Source: Plantago elongata (taxonomy: Eukaryota; Streptophyta; Magnoliopsida; Lamiales; Plantaginaceae). Taken from it: DNA of 64,000 nt. The notes under the pieces were generated by a model that made no database searches, was not told where the DNA came from, and worked only from the letters and a program-made list of their open reading frames with translations. Each line of letters opens with the position of its first letter. The first letter of the stretch is position 1. Below, piece by piece: positions 13,590-25,900 of the stretch. The translations under genes and the position numbers were made by a program. Location: NCBI GenBank assembly GCA_036897095.1, contig JAYMSP010000229.1, forward strand, positions 1-64,000. The letters are read 5' to 3'.

Positions 13590-14266
13590 TATTATAATAA
13601 GGTTTAAGTTAAGCATCTGCTACGGGAAACTCATGGAAGAAGAAGAATCCAGGCCTGCAAGTTCGGTCTTTACGATATCATTAAATTTATTTATAAGCAA
13701 GTGGAGACTTTAGAAGGGGTAATCAAATTTAGTGAGGGAAGTACAACTTGTACCCTTTTTCTTCAAACTACTATTCATTACACGTGAATGTATGAGAGCA
13801 TGCAATATTTTGAACATCGAGTTTTAATTCATGATTAAATTATTTATGAGCATAATTCATTCCGTAAAATTATACTCGACAAAATATATTTAAGTTGGGT
13901 AATATTTTTGTGATTATAGTGTCATAATAAATAGAAGAAGATTAGAAGAACCCTAGCTACATCTCTTTTTCTCCTTCAACTTTAGTGCATTTTCATCTAC
14001 TGTCTATGTATTTATAAAAAGACCTATAAGAAATTTTATGAAAATTTGAATGGATATGATATGATTATCTGGCATGGAATGAGTGGGAATTTATCACAAC
14101 TATATGGGTAGTTAATCGTTTTTTTTTTTTTAAATCACAAATATATTAACTACCCCATAAATAATTACAAAGCATAAGATGATCATGAAAGATATAAAGA
14201 CTATTTGTACTTAATTTATGGTCGATTATAATCAACAAAACCTGATTAAAAAGACCTAAAGTTATA

Positions 14267-14495
14267 CTCCCGCAATTCCGTTAGAAGTGAAACAATTTTC
14301 CGTTTTGGACGTCCCACCAAAGGAAAATAATTTTTTATCTATGAAAACAATCCACAATACAATTGATTTTTAACCACACATTATTGGGCCCATATGTACT
14401 TTTCTATCTCAAACTCATTCTTAACCACATACTACATTTTTTTCTTAAATAGCGTGCATATGAAAAATGTGTCGTTATAAACGGGACGAAGGGAG
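14267..14495. mobile_element. Stowaway-like MITE
   Basis: A 229 bp element with ends CTCCCGCAATTCCGTT and, inward from the right, CTCCCTTCGTCCCGTT. It is flanked by TA on both sides (14265-14266 and 14496-14497). This is the classic Stowaway end sequence and target preference. It is non-coding. Confidence 0.8.
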
Positions 14496-16284
14496 TATAT
14501 TTTAACACGATTTTCATATTTATAATATATATCTATATATACCATAAGCAAATCATAACTTAAAAAAGAAATTTAGTAATAGTAGAACTAATCTATGAAA
14601 GGATAAAAGTTGCACAACATACAACACACCCCATACAACACACACATTAATATAATCAAAACCAAAGGCATTGGAATTTCAACGGCTTCAATTGATGCCA
14701 CTTGCATATGAATGGGATCGTCTCTAATGAAACGGGTGAGGATTGAAGAGGTGAAGAGGCAACTTTGCCTATGGAAGGATTAAGGAGAAGATTTGAAGAG
14801 GGGAAAGAAATAGTAACTGTTTAATGAGGTGTTTAATTAAGATTCCAATTCAATTTACTTCAGTCATGAAATTCATTATCATTCACGAATCGTGTTTCAT
14901 TTTGTAACAAATCACGTACCAATTTATAACGAATTTTGTTCTAATTAGTAGCGAATTGCATTCCTGAAAGATCTAAAGAATTCACTGAATAACCGGTACT
15001 TCAAAGTGGCGAATTACGAATGCGTTCCATGTCCCCGTTTCGGACGTGCCATGAACCAAGTGACCACGGACAAAAGAGAGTTTTCCCGTCTAGAGAGTAA
15101 TTACATACCACACCCACCCCCACTACCCTCTGGAAGAAAAGTAGCTTTTACTAACTTAGTCATAAAAAGTTGCGGTCGGATCTTGTTACAAAGGTATAGT
15201 AGATCTAACTGACATCATTATTTCGAAGATGATTGAATTTGGATTTGATAGAACCCGACCCATTTAAACTAAAATAGCATAATACTAGTGTAGTAAGATA
15301 TAGGTCAATATGATCTCAATAGTTTCCCTAACTCTTGTTAGTAAACATGTATAGATAAATGTATGCTATTGAATTTATAATACAAAATTATTTATCATTT
15401 GTATACTGAAATTTAATATCTTATTGTATATGATATTTTTCTAACTACGTTTGATGGTACATGAAAATGTATCAAAGTGAAAATCGACTGTACAAACGTG
15501 ACGTAGAGAAACGCTAAATGATTTATACATATATATATTTAATATTATAAAGGGCATGAAAGTTGTTATATTTGGTAGGGATAATTACATATACCCCTGT
15601 TAGAGCACCCCCGGTTATTCAAACACCACTTACTTCAACAATAACGAATATCTCATGATCTGAACATTTCTATTACATGTAAGTTCAAAAGTCAAAGAAG
15701 TCTAAATTTTACCAAACACAACCCGTCCCAAATCTTTACGGAAAAATTACAAATTTGACCCTAACTTATACAAAATGATATATTTACTCCAAACTCAAAT
15801 TATATTTTGCACATAATAATTAATATTCAACAAAATAATAAATAAGTATTTTTAAAAAATTAGTGGAAAATTAAAAATTTACCAAAGCAACTCCGACTCT
15901 GGGCATCGGAGCTGCTTCGGTGGAATCCATCGAATCTGTTATAGTCCCTGTGAAGTTGTTACAAATATGGTGGGATCTGAAACAGGTCTACCTGAGCTGT
16001 AACACTCTGGTGGGAGCTGTTATAGGCCCACCGATCGGAGCTCTGTATCTCCGACCACATGAGTTGCTAAGGTGGTCGGAGCAACTATTTCCCTAATGAA
16101 TAATAAACTTTTCATTTCTTTTTAGTTGGCCCAAAATTGTTTATGATTTCGCAGTTAAGTTTATAATTTTTTTTCAGAAATTTTAATTTATATTATTAAA
16201 CAATTAATTATATGCACAAATTGTTGGGAGATTACGGATTTAAGTTGAATAAGGAAGAAAGGTAGGATACTTCACAAATTGACA

Positions 16285-16415
16285 AAATAAGGACATGTTT
16301 GACATCAATCATCTTGTCAACAAAAAAATGAAAAATGAACCTATATGACATTATTGAAATTGGTACCCCAAATGTAATTAGAATATCTAAGAGGGGTACT
16401 GGATGAAATTCACCC
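16285..16415 (-). repeat. Dispersed repeat, copy 1
   Basis: Read on the minus strand this matches the + strand at 54564-54690: GTGAATTTCATCC, TTAGATATTCTAATTA, a CATTTTT..TGTTGAC stretch, then CAAACATG.CCTTATTTTG. A related tail (ATTAGAACATCTAAGAGGGG) recurs at 17050-17091. The element may reach further left, to about 15580, where a hairpin-like CTCCGAC/GTCGGAG segment lies (15890-16090), but the second copy does not prove that. It is non-coding and its class is unknown. Confidence 0.55.
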
Positions 16416-16967
16416 TTGTTACTATGAAGTTACGTTCTATACTTTTCTAGGTCGTATAATTGTGATTGTTTTTAGAACACTTGTTCCAGTCAAACTTCAC
16501 AATTCTTTGGTCAATGTTTGGGTCGGAATTTCTAACTATTAATTATTTGATAAAGCAAGTATAAACTGATCGGACAATACCTAGAGTACCTTTTATCTTT
16601 CTTTATGAGTATTTATTTTCTTTTTCAAACAATCTTCTTAAACTCAACCAATGGTAAAAAAATACACTAAATAATTTTGTGAATCTTTTCAAATTTATTT
16701 CTTGCTAATATATGCATGATGAGATGTTTTGGGTTTTCATCTTTTTAAAAATATAAATAATTACACACTATTTTTTAAACGATAAATGTGACTTGAAATG
16801 AGTTTCACTTCGTTGTCATCAATTTACACACCTGTATATTATTTACTAAGTCGCAAGTTAATTGAGGCACATTTCGACAATTACAACAATAACCTAATCT
16901 AACTTATGTGCCGATATAGAAAAGAACATATGAAAAATGGTACAGTACTATTTAATTTTATCGATAA

Positions 16968-17091
16968 ATCTAAGAGGGGTATGTTATTGTTGAACTAACA
17001 TGGACCAAAGTATAATTAGAACATCTAAGAGGGGTATGTTATTGTTGAACTAACATGGACCAAAGTATAATTAGAACATCTAAGAGGGGTA
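16968..17091. repeat. 55-bp tandem repeat, 2.25 copies
   Basis: Two apparently identical 55-bp units (16968-17022 and 17023-17077) beginning ATCTAAGAGGGGTATG, followed by a partial third unit (17078-17091). Each unit ends with the tail of the dispersed repeat also seen at 16285-16415. This suggests a local tandem duplication inside one copy of that repeat, recent enough that the units have not diverged. Confidence 0.85.
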
Positions 17092-17183
17092 CCAAATAAA
17101 ACTGACTCGAAAAGATATGAACTATTCAAATTTAACGCAGTGTCTCATTTCTAATGTATATATAAACATGTACAGTATGTTGT

Positions 17184-17244
17184 TACACACACACCCATAG
17201 ATAGATATATACACACACATACATACATATGTGTGTGTGTGTGT
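17184..17244. repeat. Self-complementary (AC)n/(GT)n microsatellite
   Basis: AC repeats, then ATAC/ACAT units, then (TG)n. The AC-rich left part can pair with the GT-rich right part through a central ATACATATG turn, giving a potential cruciform or Z-DNA-prone site. There is also a short (TA)n run near 17684-17702. Confidence 0.8.
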
Positions 17245-19532
17245 AATTTAGTTCATGCTGGGATGAAATGTGAATTGAATAAGTTAGAGGTTGGAGGTAA
17301 GAAATTAATTTCAGCCCGCCCTTATATATGCAAACCCATGAATGCATTTTATTATGTTTAATTAATTATAATGGAACTATTTATATTTTTCTCTCAAGTA
17401 TTATAAGTGGACATGAATCGTGGACATATATTGACTCATGTGAGTTGATATACAGCTTCCAACTCCGATTTAAATTTTCATTCTATATCTATTGGATTAA
17501 TTCCAAAGTAATTTATAGATAATTAAAAATGGTAAGGTGTAACGATTAAAAGTATATGAAATAGATTTTAAAAAAATTATATAGTGAGATGGTATAACAT
17601 GTTTGGCCTAGCATTCAACAAGTAATTTGTATATACTCGCTTCGTCAAATTCATCTAATAATAGTGTCTTTTAACGGGGAAAATATATATATATATATAT
17701 GTTATATTCAAGTATTAATTTGAGTCATCATCTTATTTTTAGTAATCTCGAGTTAACTTTTTATATTTGCCTTTGTCCAACTAATTTGTAAACTAAAAGT
17801 CACTTAATAATAAAAGATTGGAGGAAATTAATATATTGTAGGTTATCAGCTCGACATGTATAACATCTTGAACTTATTTTTGATATTTATGTTAGTTTAA
17901 CGTCTATTGACGTGAGTCTCTAGCTACTTGTTAGATTTTTGTTTTATACTTTAATTATTTATTGATTCAATTAGCATTATTACATTTTGCGTGGGATTAT
18001 ATATATAAAGACATTTTGTAAGGTTAAGGAAGAAACCAAATTAATGGCATTGGCGGTAGGGCAAGTGGTAATTGTCCTTTTCCTACAAACCAAAACATTA
18101 ACCATCTCTATGATTTGGTAAGTGCAAAATGCAGACACGTACACATATGATTAAAGTTTTGTAATTGTACATTTGTACTCAATTTGACTTCTCCACTAGA
18201 CATAAACATAGATAAGCACCATTAGAGTTGAACCATAGTTTTGTGGAGATAAACATTATGCTCTAGCTAGCATTGAAGTCCAAACAAGTTGACCATTTCT
18301 TTGTCTCTTTGTTCATCTTTTCTTCTGTTTTCATGATGTTCATACCAAAAATTCAATAAAACGGAGTACCTTTATGAAAAAGGAACAAAAGGTTTACAGC
18401 ACCATGACAATCACTACAGTTTTTACACTAAGTTATAAAAAACATATCAATCAAATAGTTAAAGTAAAAAGAAGCCACAAAGCAAATGCCAATTAACGCG
18501 AATAGGAGATGTAAAACACTCAGGGGGTTTGACTATAGTTCAATTTCGAATGCATAAAAAAATCCGATCTTTTAGATTAATTAACAAAATCGGATCTAAT
18601 ATTTAGATTGTTTGTGGTGCAATTTAGATGATACGTTAGTAGATTATGATTTTCGGTAGAATTCTGGAAAAATAATTTTTATATAATAGTATTTAGTAAA
18701 TGAAAACAATCAAAATGAAAAGTTAATACCTACTTACCCTTCCACCTCACACCTATTTACACACTCAATAAACTATCAACATTATTAAATTGAAAATCTC
18801 CAAAATTTAATCTATCTCTACCACAATCATATCCCAAAATACTTGTGCATGTTAATGTTCATAATTTTTCAAAACTCCTATATATGGAACTCATGTATTT
18901 TATAAAACTCAACTCCTTTTATACTTATAAATAACTGTATAGCATGTAGGTGACACACAATTAACTTGAATTTGAAATTATAAATAGTAACGTTTTTTAT
19001 ATTATAATACGTCGTACGGTATTCAATGTGCGTTATAATCCATAAATGATAACCTAGATGTGTGATCATAATGAGTAATAGGGCATGTGTGCTAGAAGTA
19101 TGCTAGTAGAATAATGATTGCAGTGTAATGCTGCAATAATCAAGCAATTTGTTGAGAGTTAGAGATATCTAACTAGGTCCCAGAAATATTTGTATATAAA
19201 TGCAAGATAAATAAACAAGTAATGAAGCTGAGAAGATTGAAGACTTTTAGGCAACAAAGTTGAGATATGTCCAAATAAATTGTGATCAATTGATTGAGAG
19301 AAACTAGTAGAGAAAAGAAAGAGAGGAGCTGTAAAGACAATAGCCACATCATGTACACTTCACACGGAGACAACCGCAACCCTCTATCCACATATATTTC
19401 TAATCTTTCTGTCAACTTCTTCTTCTAATTTATTAATGGACTATGCTTTTTATAGTTATACTTATAGTTGGTGGTTATTAAACATGCATGTATGAAATGG
19501 AATTTTAGATATATGTGGTCCTGTAAAGCATT

Positions 19533-19550
19533 GGGGGGGGGGGGGGGGGG
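19533..19550. repeat. 18-base G-tract
   Basis: An unbroken run of 18 G in otherwise AT-rich DNA. It could form a G-quadruplex and is a likely place for sequencing or assembly length error. It lies about 90 bp left of a Harbinger-like MITE. Confidence 0.9.
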
Positions 19551-19637
19551 ATTATGGTTGATTGATACATTGTTTGTCGAGTCGAGTCAAGAGAGAAAGC
19601 ACAACGATTTAATGTGAACTTGTTAGAAAAATATTGA

Positions 19638-19889
19638 GGGGCTGATTGGCATGCAATTTAAATGCTCCGATTTAAATGTCTGAATAGTGATCGGAATTAT
19701 AGTGTGATTGTTAAAATTGTATTTGGTATAGAATTGTAATTGGATAGGGTATTATAGGTTTGTTATATAAGTAGAGAAAAATGTTGCTACTGTAGAGGCA
19801 TTTCGATTTTCGGCATTTAAATGCCATAACAAATACAAAATCTCCGAGTAGCATTCAAACGGACATTTGAATGCTACTCCAATCAGCCC
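19638..19889. mobile_element. PIF/Harbinger-like MITE (family A)
   Basis: A 252 bp element with ends GGGGCTGATTGG and CCAATCAGCCC, flanked by the 3-bp direct repeat TGA (19635-19637 and 19890-19892). Subterminal ATTTAAATG-like words are present at both sides. A 3-bp duplication and GG..CC ends suggest the PIF/Harbinger (Tourist) group, although TTA/TAA is more usual than TGA. A relative with the same right end is at 57070-57227. It is non-coding. Confidence 0.75.
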
Positions 19890-20510
19890 TGAAGCTCATG
19901 AAATTTCATACCTTCATAATCCGAACCACGAGTGTTTGCCACGATTCTAATATCCATTAGCGTGAAATGATCGTTAGTACTAAACACTTAAACACTTTAG
20001 GAGACATGTTTTGTCATTAGAACCAGGTATAGGTAGTGTTTGGAAATGTTATTAGGGTATTGTTTATCTATAATTTACAAGCTAAACTTAATAATTTGTT
20101 CTTTGTTATTTCAAACTGGCTACAAGTTTTACCCCTCAATAATTTACAAGCTAAAATAAATTCTCAAAATCATTCACTTCTATAGATTACAACAAATTTG
20201 TATCCTTATTAACATTTCCACCATCAAACCACATGTGTACTGTCTCATAATATTAAGTTGTGTGTGATATTGTGATGTATTGTATAGTGTTATAATTGAT
20301 AATAGTATACGATTAATCATTGTACAATATTTAAAATATCTGAAGTCACTACAACATGTGACACGGTAGTAAATACAGTATTAACCTTTTTGAAAAGAGT
20401 CAGGGCCCAATAAGGGAGACCCAATACTACTTTATGGCCTAGTCTTAGTTTAGAGTCCAATAAACAAACAAACTACAAATGAGTAATGGCGGCAAAATTG
20501 ATTAATCCAA

Positions 20511-21991
20511 ATGAGGTCCATAACCTTCACACGCGCCATCCTCCTCCAACCCACCACCCATCTCCTCCGCCACAACCCGACCCGACCCATTTCCATCTCC
20601 GCCGCACTCCGCCACCAACCTCAAACTCCCCTCCACCTCCGACCTCCCTCGTTCACCGCCACACCCTCCGAATTCAAAACCTGGCACAATTGGGCCAACA
20701 GCCTCGCCCAATCAGTCGGGTCCTCATTCGAGGACCTCGACAACGGGCCTGGCTCCACTCTCCTCCGCCGCGAGCTCAGATGGCTGGTGGAAGACGCCGT
20801 CGTACAGAAGGATGAAGGAGTTGTGCAATTGAGGGCTCGATTGGAGGAAATGTACGATCTCTGGAGGCAGAGGGTTGAGGAGAGGAGGCCCTTTCAGTAT
20901 GTGGTGGGGTGTGAGCATTGGAGGGACTTGGTGGTTGGTGTTGAGGAGGGGGTTTTGATTCCCAGGCCGGAGACGGAGGTGGTGGTTGATTTGGTGGAGG
21001 GGGTGGTGAAGGAGGATGAGGAGGGGAGGAATGGTGTTTGGGCGGATTTGGGGACGGGGAGTGGCGCGATTGCGATCGGGGTTGCGAGGGTTTTGGGGAG
21101 TTTTGGGAGAGTTGTTGCTGTTGATTTGAGTCCTGTTGCGGTTGCTGTTGCGAAGTGTAATGTGGAGAGGTATAATTTGCAGGTTAGCTTCGTTCTGGAC
21201 TTCTGGTTGGTTGGTTTGTGCAATTCATTTGTGTTCTGCTTTCGGTTCTTTGGATTTAGAATGTCGAACTATCACTGTGGTTCAAATGAGCTGAGCTAGT
21301 TAATAGACTAGACTATATTGATGAATTGATCTATTGTTATTTCTCACTAGGAATTAAATGCATTGTTCTAGACCGTGAGCATTTAGAATCGTGAGCAGTA
21401 TTGGTTTTGTATGATACAATGGACTTGGATAATTTCCGTATGCTAGTTGTGGATTGCTATGTTTGGAAAGGTATGAATAAGGTTGATATATTGTAACAGG
21501 ATAGAGTTTCAGTACGGGAAGGATCGTGGTTTGATCCTCTTAAGGATCTTGAAGGAAAACTCTCTGGGGTAGTTAGTAATCCGCCGTATATTCCTAGCAA
21601 AGATATAAAGGGACTACAGGCTGAAGTTTCTAAGCATGAACCGAGACTTGCTCTGGATGGGGGAGCAAATGGCATGAGTGATCTCCTCCACATCTGTAAA
21701 GGAACTGCTTCTATGTTGAAGCCTGGTGGATTTTTCGCATTTGAGGTTACACTGTTTTCTTCTTTAATTAGGACATGCTAAAAGATTTAGTTGTAAATTG
21801 TTATTTATGGACCAGTGTCATATCCATGTATTGATATAATTTTCTTTTTTATGTAGACTAACGGTGAGTTGCAGAGCAAATTTCTAGTCGATTACATGGA
21901 CACTGAGATGAAAGGAAGCTTTGACAGACTCAATATTGTGTCTGATTTTGCTGGTATCCAAAGATTCGTGACTGGATACAGAGTGAAATGA
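20511..21991 (+). CDS. Release factor glutamine methyltransferase, PrmC/HemK family
   Basis: Three exons: 20511-21182, 21500-21745 and 21857-21991, all in phase 0, making 350 aa. The family transfers a methyl group from S-adenosylmethionine to the glutamine of the GGQ motif of peptide-release factors. Visible are the N-terminal substrate domain (about 55-130), the IPRPETE motif (150-156), the SAM-binding ADLGTGSGAIAIGV (GTGSG 181-185) and the catalytic NPPYIP (NPPY 251-254). Residues 1-50 are rich in Arg, Ser, Thr and Pro and nearly free of acids, typical of an organelle-targeting peptide. A plastid or mitochondrial factor is therefore inferred; Arabidopsis has such a protein. The first exon is unusually GC-rich for this window (about 20520-20800). 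A shadow frame from 20486 overlaps it and is not real. Its 3' end converges on the J-domain gene. Confidence 0.93.
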
Positions 21992-22954
21992 GGAGTTTGT
22001 GTCACGAGTTCATAGTATAGTTCTGCAACGTGAGAGGCTTGAATGGGTTGAAATTTGCTTCCGCTAGCTATGTTATAGACAGAGGACTTGAGAGCTGATT
22101 ATCGCACAAGGAATGGATTCCCTTCTAAATCAAACTCAATGTTTCGCCTGTCCTCTAAAGTTTTTTCCCTCAGGCATTCGGTCATCATGCACAATCCAAC
22201 CAACGGAAGATCTTGAATATGTTATTGTGGCTTTCATTTTTTCCATGGAGAGGATAACGTTTTGTTATTTGGAGAGCAATTGATATTATGAACAGTTGCA
22301 ACTTCTTAGCTGCTGGTGATTGGTGAACAGTGAAGAGAAGATTTTTTTCGAAATGTGATGACTTTGTACTTTGTTTAAACATACCATCAGAGTGCTCAAG
22401 CAACTTTTGAAAATTAATGACATGTACTCTATTTCATGGTGTTGCAGCTTAGCCATTTACAAAACATATTTTATGACTTGCACTCAGCAGATTTACTTTG
22501 CAGTTTGCACAACTTGGATGGAAACACTTCAAGCATTTGGCATCCAAGCAAATTTGTAGTAAAAGAGAAGAGTAGAAGCTAAGCAACATAAAATCCATTA
22601 TGAGACTTTATTGTATCGGCCCAGGTTCTTAAACCTGATCAGGCTAATGTACAACAACAGCATCAATTTTCCCATTCCTCTCAATTTCACTTCAAACCTG
22701 AAGAACAAGGGCAGCAACTGATGACTGTGGAAGCAAATGCTACAAAGGGAAAATCTAAAAGTATTTACAGAGGGAACCGTTCCAAACGAGTTGTTTACAC
22801 GTTCTTAGCCCGTTTCCCACTTTCTCATCTCCTTGCAGTGATTAAGCATGGAACTTTGGAGGAATGATACTATCCCTGTGCCACGTTACCCGTTTGGTTA
22901 TCAGCACTATGGAAGACGTCCGATTTTGGAAACATCAGCTTGCAAAATTCTTTT
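21992..22954. other. Convergent 3' ends, PrmC-like and J-domain genes
   Basis: Both flanking genes end here, so it probably holds their 3' UTRs. No coding region, repeat or RNA gene is evident. The small open frames at 22185-22403 and 22371-22559 have no recognisable content. Confidence 0.6.
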
Positions 22955-25900
22955 CTAGGAGAATCTCCGCCACTGTTTCATTCCCTTCTTCTGAGGCAAT
23001 TTAAAGGGACTCCAGCTTTTTCTGCGTTTGGATGTCTCACAAAAGAGCCCGGATGCTAGAGCTTGCTCAAGCCACAATTCAAATTCTTCCTCTTCATCAG
23101 TCATCTCCGCATCTAAATTCCACGGATACCTACTTGAGTTGGACCTCTGAGGTTTCTCCAATCCAACCATGTTTACATGGAAACTCGGCCGGTGGGTGTT
23201 TGGTCTGCATGCCATTCCCTGCATCAAGTAAATTTTCCACTTTAGCAAGAAATAGAGCTCATGCCACACCATGTTCGTAACAATTTGGATAATTAGTGGG
23301 TCTCTAAGGGTAGCACTCAAACATTCTTTCATGTGTGTAACGTTACAGAGAACCTCTTTGACAAATGACTTTTTATAAAGTACAGACTGCAAAAGTAATA
23401 TATCTCTACGGGAGTTGGATCACAGAATTTCAAACCCAGAGCATAAAAGATGAGACTAATATGACCCACACATGACTGTAAATATGATAAGAATGAAAAA
23501 AGGAAGCTAAATGGAATTAACAACTTAAATGGGAATGCACAACTTACCTGACATATGGCCCACTCCGAGACATCAAATATTTTGTTCTCAGCGCACACGA
23601 AGGCACGTGGTATTTCCACCTACAGACCAAAGACAAAATCAGACAACATAATCACTTGCCGAACATCTTGCAAAACATGCATGAGAAAGGAAAGTATAAC
23701 ATTCTAAAGAGGAACCAAGAAACAACTTGCAAGGTTAACACCAGCAGAAAAGGAAAAGAAAGAAGGAAAGGGTGAATAGAGTCCAAATAAGCACTTTATA
23801 AGCCGATTAAAGTCACATCAACAAGAAAAAGGGTCAGATCTCAGTCTAACAGTAAAAGATCTCTATAACTGCATGAAAATATCCTAGCTGACCTGGCATG
23901 CTAACATTCAGACACTTGATAGAGAAACATATAAATATGTAGCAGCCATGACTAAACAAGTGTAGTTATAGGCCAAAAGGAATTCAAAATGTTCAGATTG
24001 AGCAACATGTCAGACATTTAGAGCTGATGCATACAGCAAGAACTATACAGCCTGAAGTGTATACCTTTTGAGGGCGATCAAACACCAAGGACCCCTTGTA
24101 TTCTACCCATCCATCGCCATCTTTGGCTTGGTGATATTGGCAGCAGTCCTATACACACAGTATCAGTATCAATTTACATGATTACATACTTGGATTACTT
24201 GCCAAAACATTATTTTCTTCTCTGAGATGCTACAAACCTGACACCATCTTGCTTTGGTTTTGGTTCTGTTTGTGCAAACCCAAATGTGTGAATTGCCACA
24301 CTTTGTGCACTGTATGCGCCTCGATTCCTCAGAGCAAAAGTCAGTGGCAGTCTGCAGTATGAAGTAACAGATGATCAGTATTTAGAGTATACCACTGACA
24401 CTATATAATAATGAGGAGCCATAATTTGGTAAAGGGGTAAGCGATGAAAGTAGATACCGTGTCAAAGTAGAAGTATGAATACATAAGAGGCCTATCTGCA
24501 GTTGATAGCTAAAGAGACCTGCCATATATGTTTACCTGATGAGTACTAGGTGATTTCTGCAACACGCTCTTAGATTCTTCCTTCCTGAGATGCTCATCGT
24601 AGTCCCTCTTCTTCACGGCATCAGAAAGAACCTGCAGTATTGCCATCATGAGCAGCGAAACGCACAACTCTACACTGCATTTTCAGTAAACGCATATATG
24701 AGTGCTTACCTCATATGCACATTGAAGTTTCTTAAACGATTCACTTGCCAGAGGACTTCCCATGTTTTTATCGGGATGCACCAGCATTGCCTGAAATATA
24801 TGCAGAAAAACGAATCTAGTTAGGGACACAAACCAGAAATGTTTCAGAGAAGATACTGACTTCTGTATGCCATCTCTTGAAATCTGTTTATGTTTCTACA
24901 CAAACGTGTCTCATTGATTTAATGATGACATTGACCTGATAGATAGCACCAGAAATTGCACACAATGTTTTTACAAGAAACTGAGCTCCACAGACCATAT
25001 AAATAACAAGTATTGGCAATCCATGGTCAGTATTATTCATGCACAAGTGATGATAAGTTTGCAGCAGCGAGTAATCAATATTTGGGTTAAAAGGCTTAGA
25101 CAAGTAACATATAAGAGTTAGGGCTCTCTTCGTCTTCACTGAACTAAACTTTAGTATAAAACAAAACTAAGCAGAATTCAACTGAACTGAAATTAATGAG
25201 TTTTCAGATGAAGAGAACACAGCCTTAATATTCTTAAAAAGTTTATACAGACTGGGTAACTGAGCAAACAAAACAAGCTCCCGGGTTATTTCCTTAATGA
25301 ATGCAAGTGTTGATCTACTGCATAATTAAATGCAGAGACTAGTTCCTGTAATGACTACTTAAGACATGGACTATTGCACCCCTCATGCAGGAAACTCAAA
25401 ACACATTTAGATAGTGTGCATCCATAAACTTTCTGATGGCAAAAACAGTTTGCCTTTACACTTTAATTTCCAATAAAAAAATCTTGGTTTGGTATCTCAA
25501 GGTGCAAGATGCTAAGCAGATTAAGAGAACATCACTATCTTACTTCCACATCAACAAGTGTTATCCACAATGAAATCTCAAGCAGTTCAAGATGGGCCAG
25601 AATCAATACAAGTATGACCCCACAAAAACTAATAATTCACCCTTAGATTTCAGAATTTTGACAAATACTACGAGGTAAAAGTTGTTGGAACCTTGTTATG
25701 AGCTTGGTGATATTTTTTGTTTCTGGAAATAATTGAGTAATTCAAGTTAGTACTCCACTTTTCATGTAATTGACCGTACTCAATTCTTCAACCAGTCTGC
25801 TCGAACTTAATGGGAATTAAAATCGTGTTCTTATTGTTCTATATCTAGATGTCAATACCAGAAAACATTGCCAAAACATGGTTGCAAGAAAAGCAGTCTG

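Larger units (their letters stand above)
11759..20510. other. Gene-poor intergenic region
   Basis: About 8.7 kb between the divergent PP2C and PrmC-like genes. The first few hundred bases should be the PP2C promoter and leader. I see no supported gene; the short open frames near 12490, 15006, 17328 and 18878-19415 show no domain or splice context. What can be named is repeats: two Stowaway-like MITEs, a dispersed repeat, a 55-bp tandem repeat, two microsatellites, a G-tract and a Harbinger-like MITE, each listed separately. The remainder is AT-rich and unassigned. Confidence 0.6.

Noticed and set aside
15006-15212. 68-codon open frame in the PP2C to PrmC-like gap
   Set aside because: No recognisable motif, no neighbouring exons and repeat-rich surroundings.
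20486-20815. Proline-rich open frame overlapping the PrmC-like exon 1
   Set aside because: It is a shadow created by the GC-rich first exon; the other frame carries the conserved domain.
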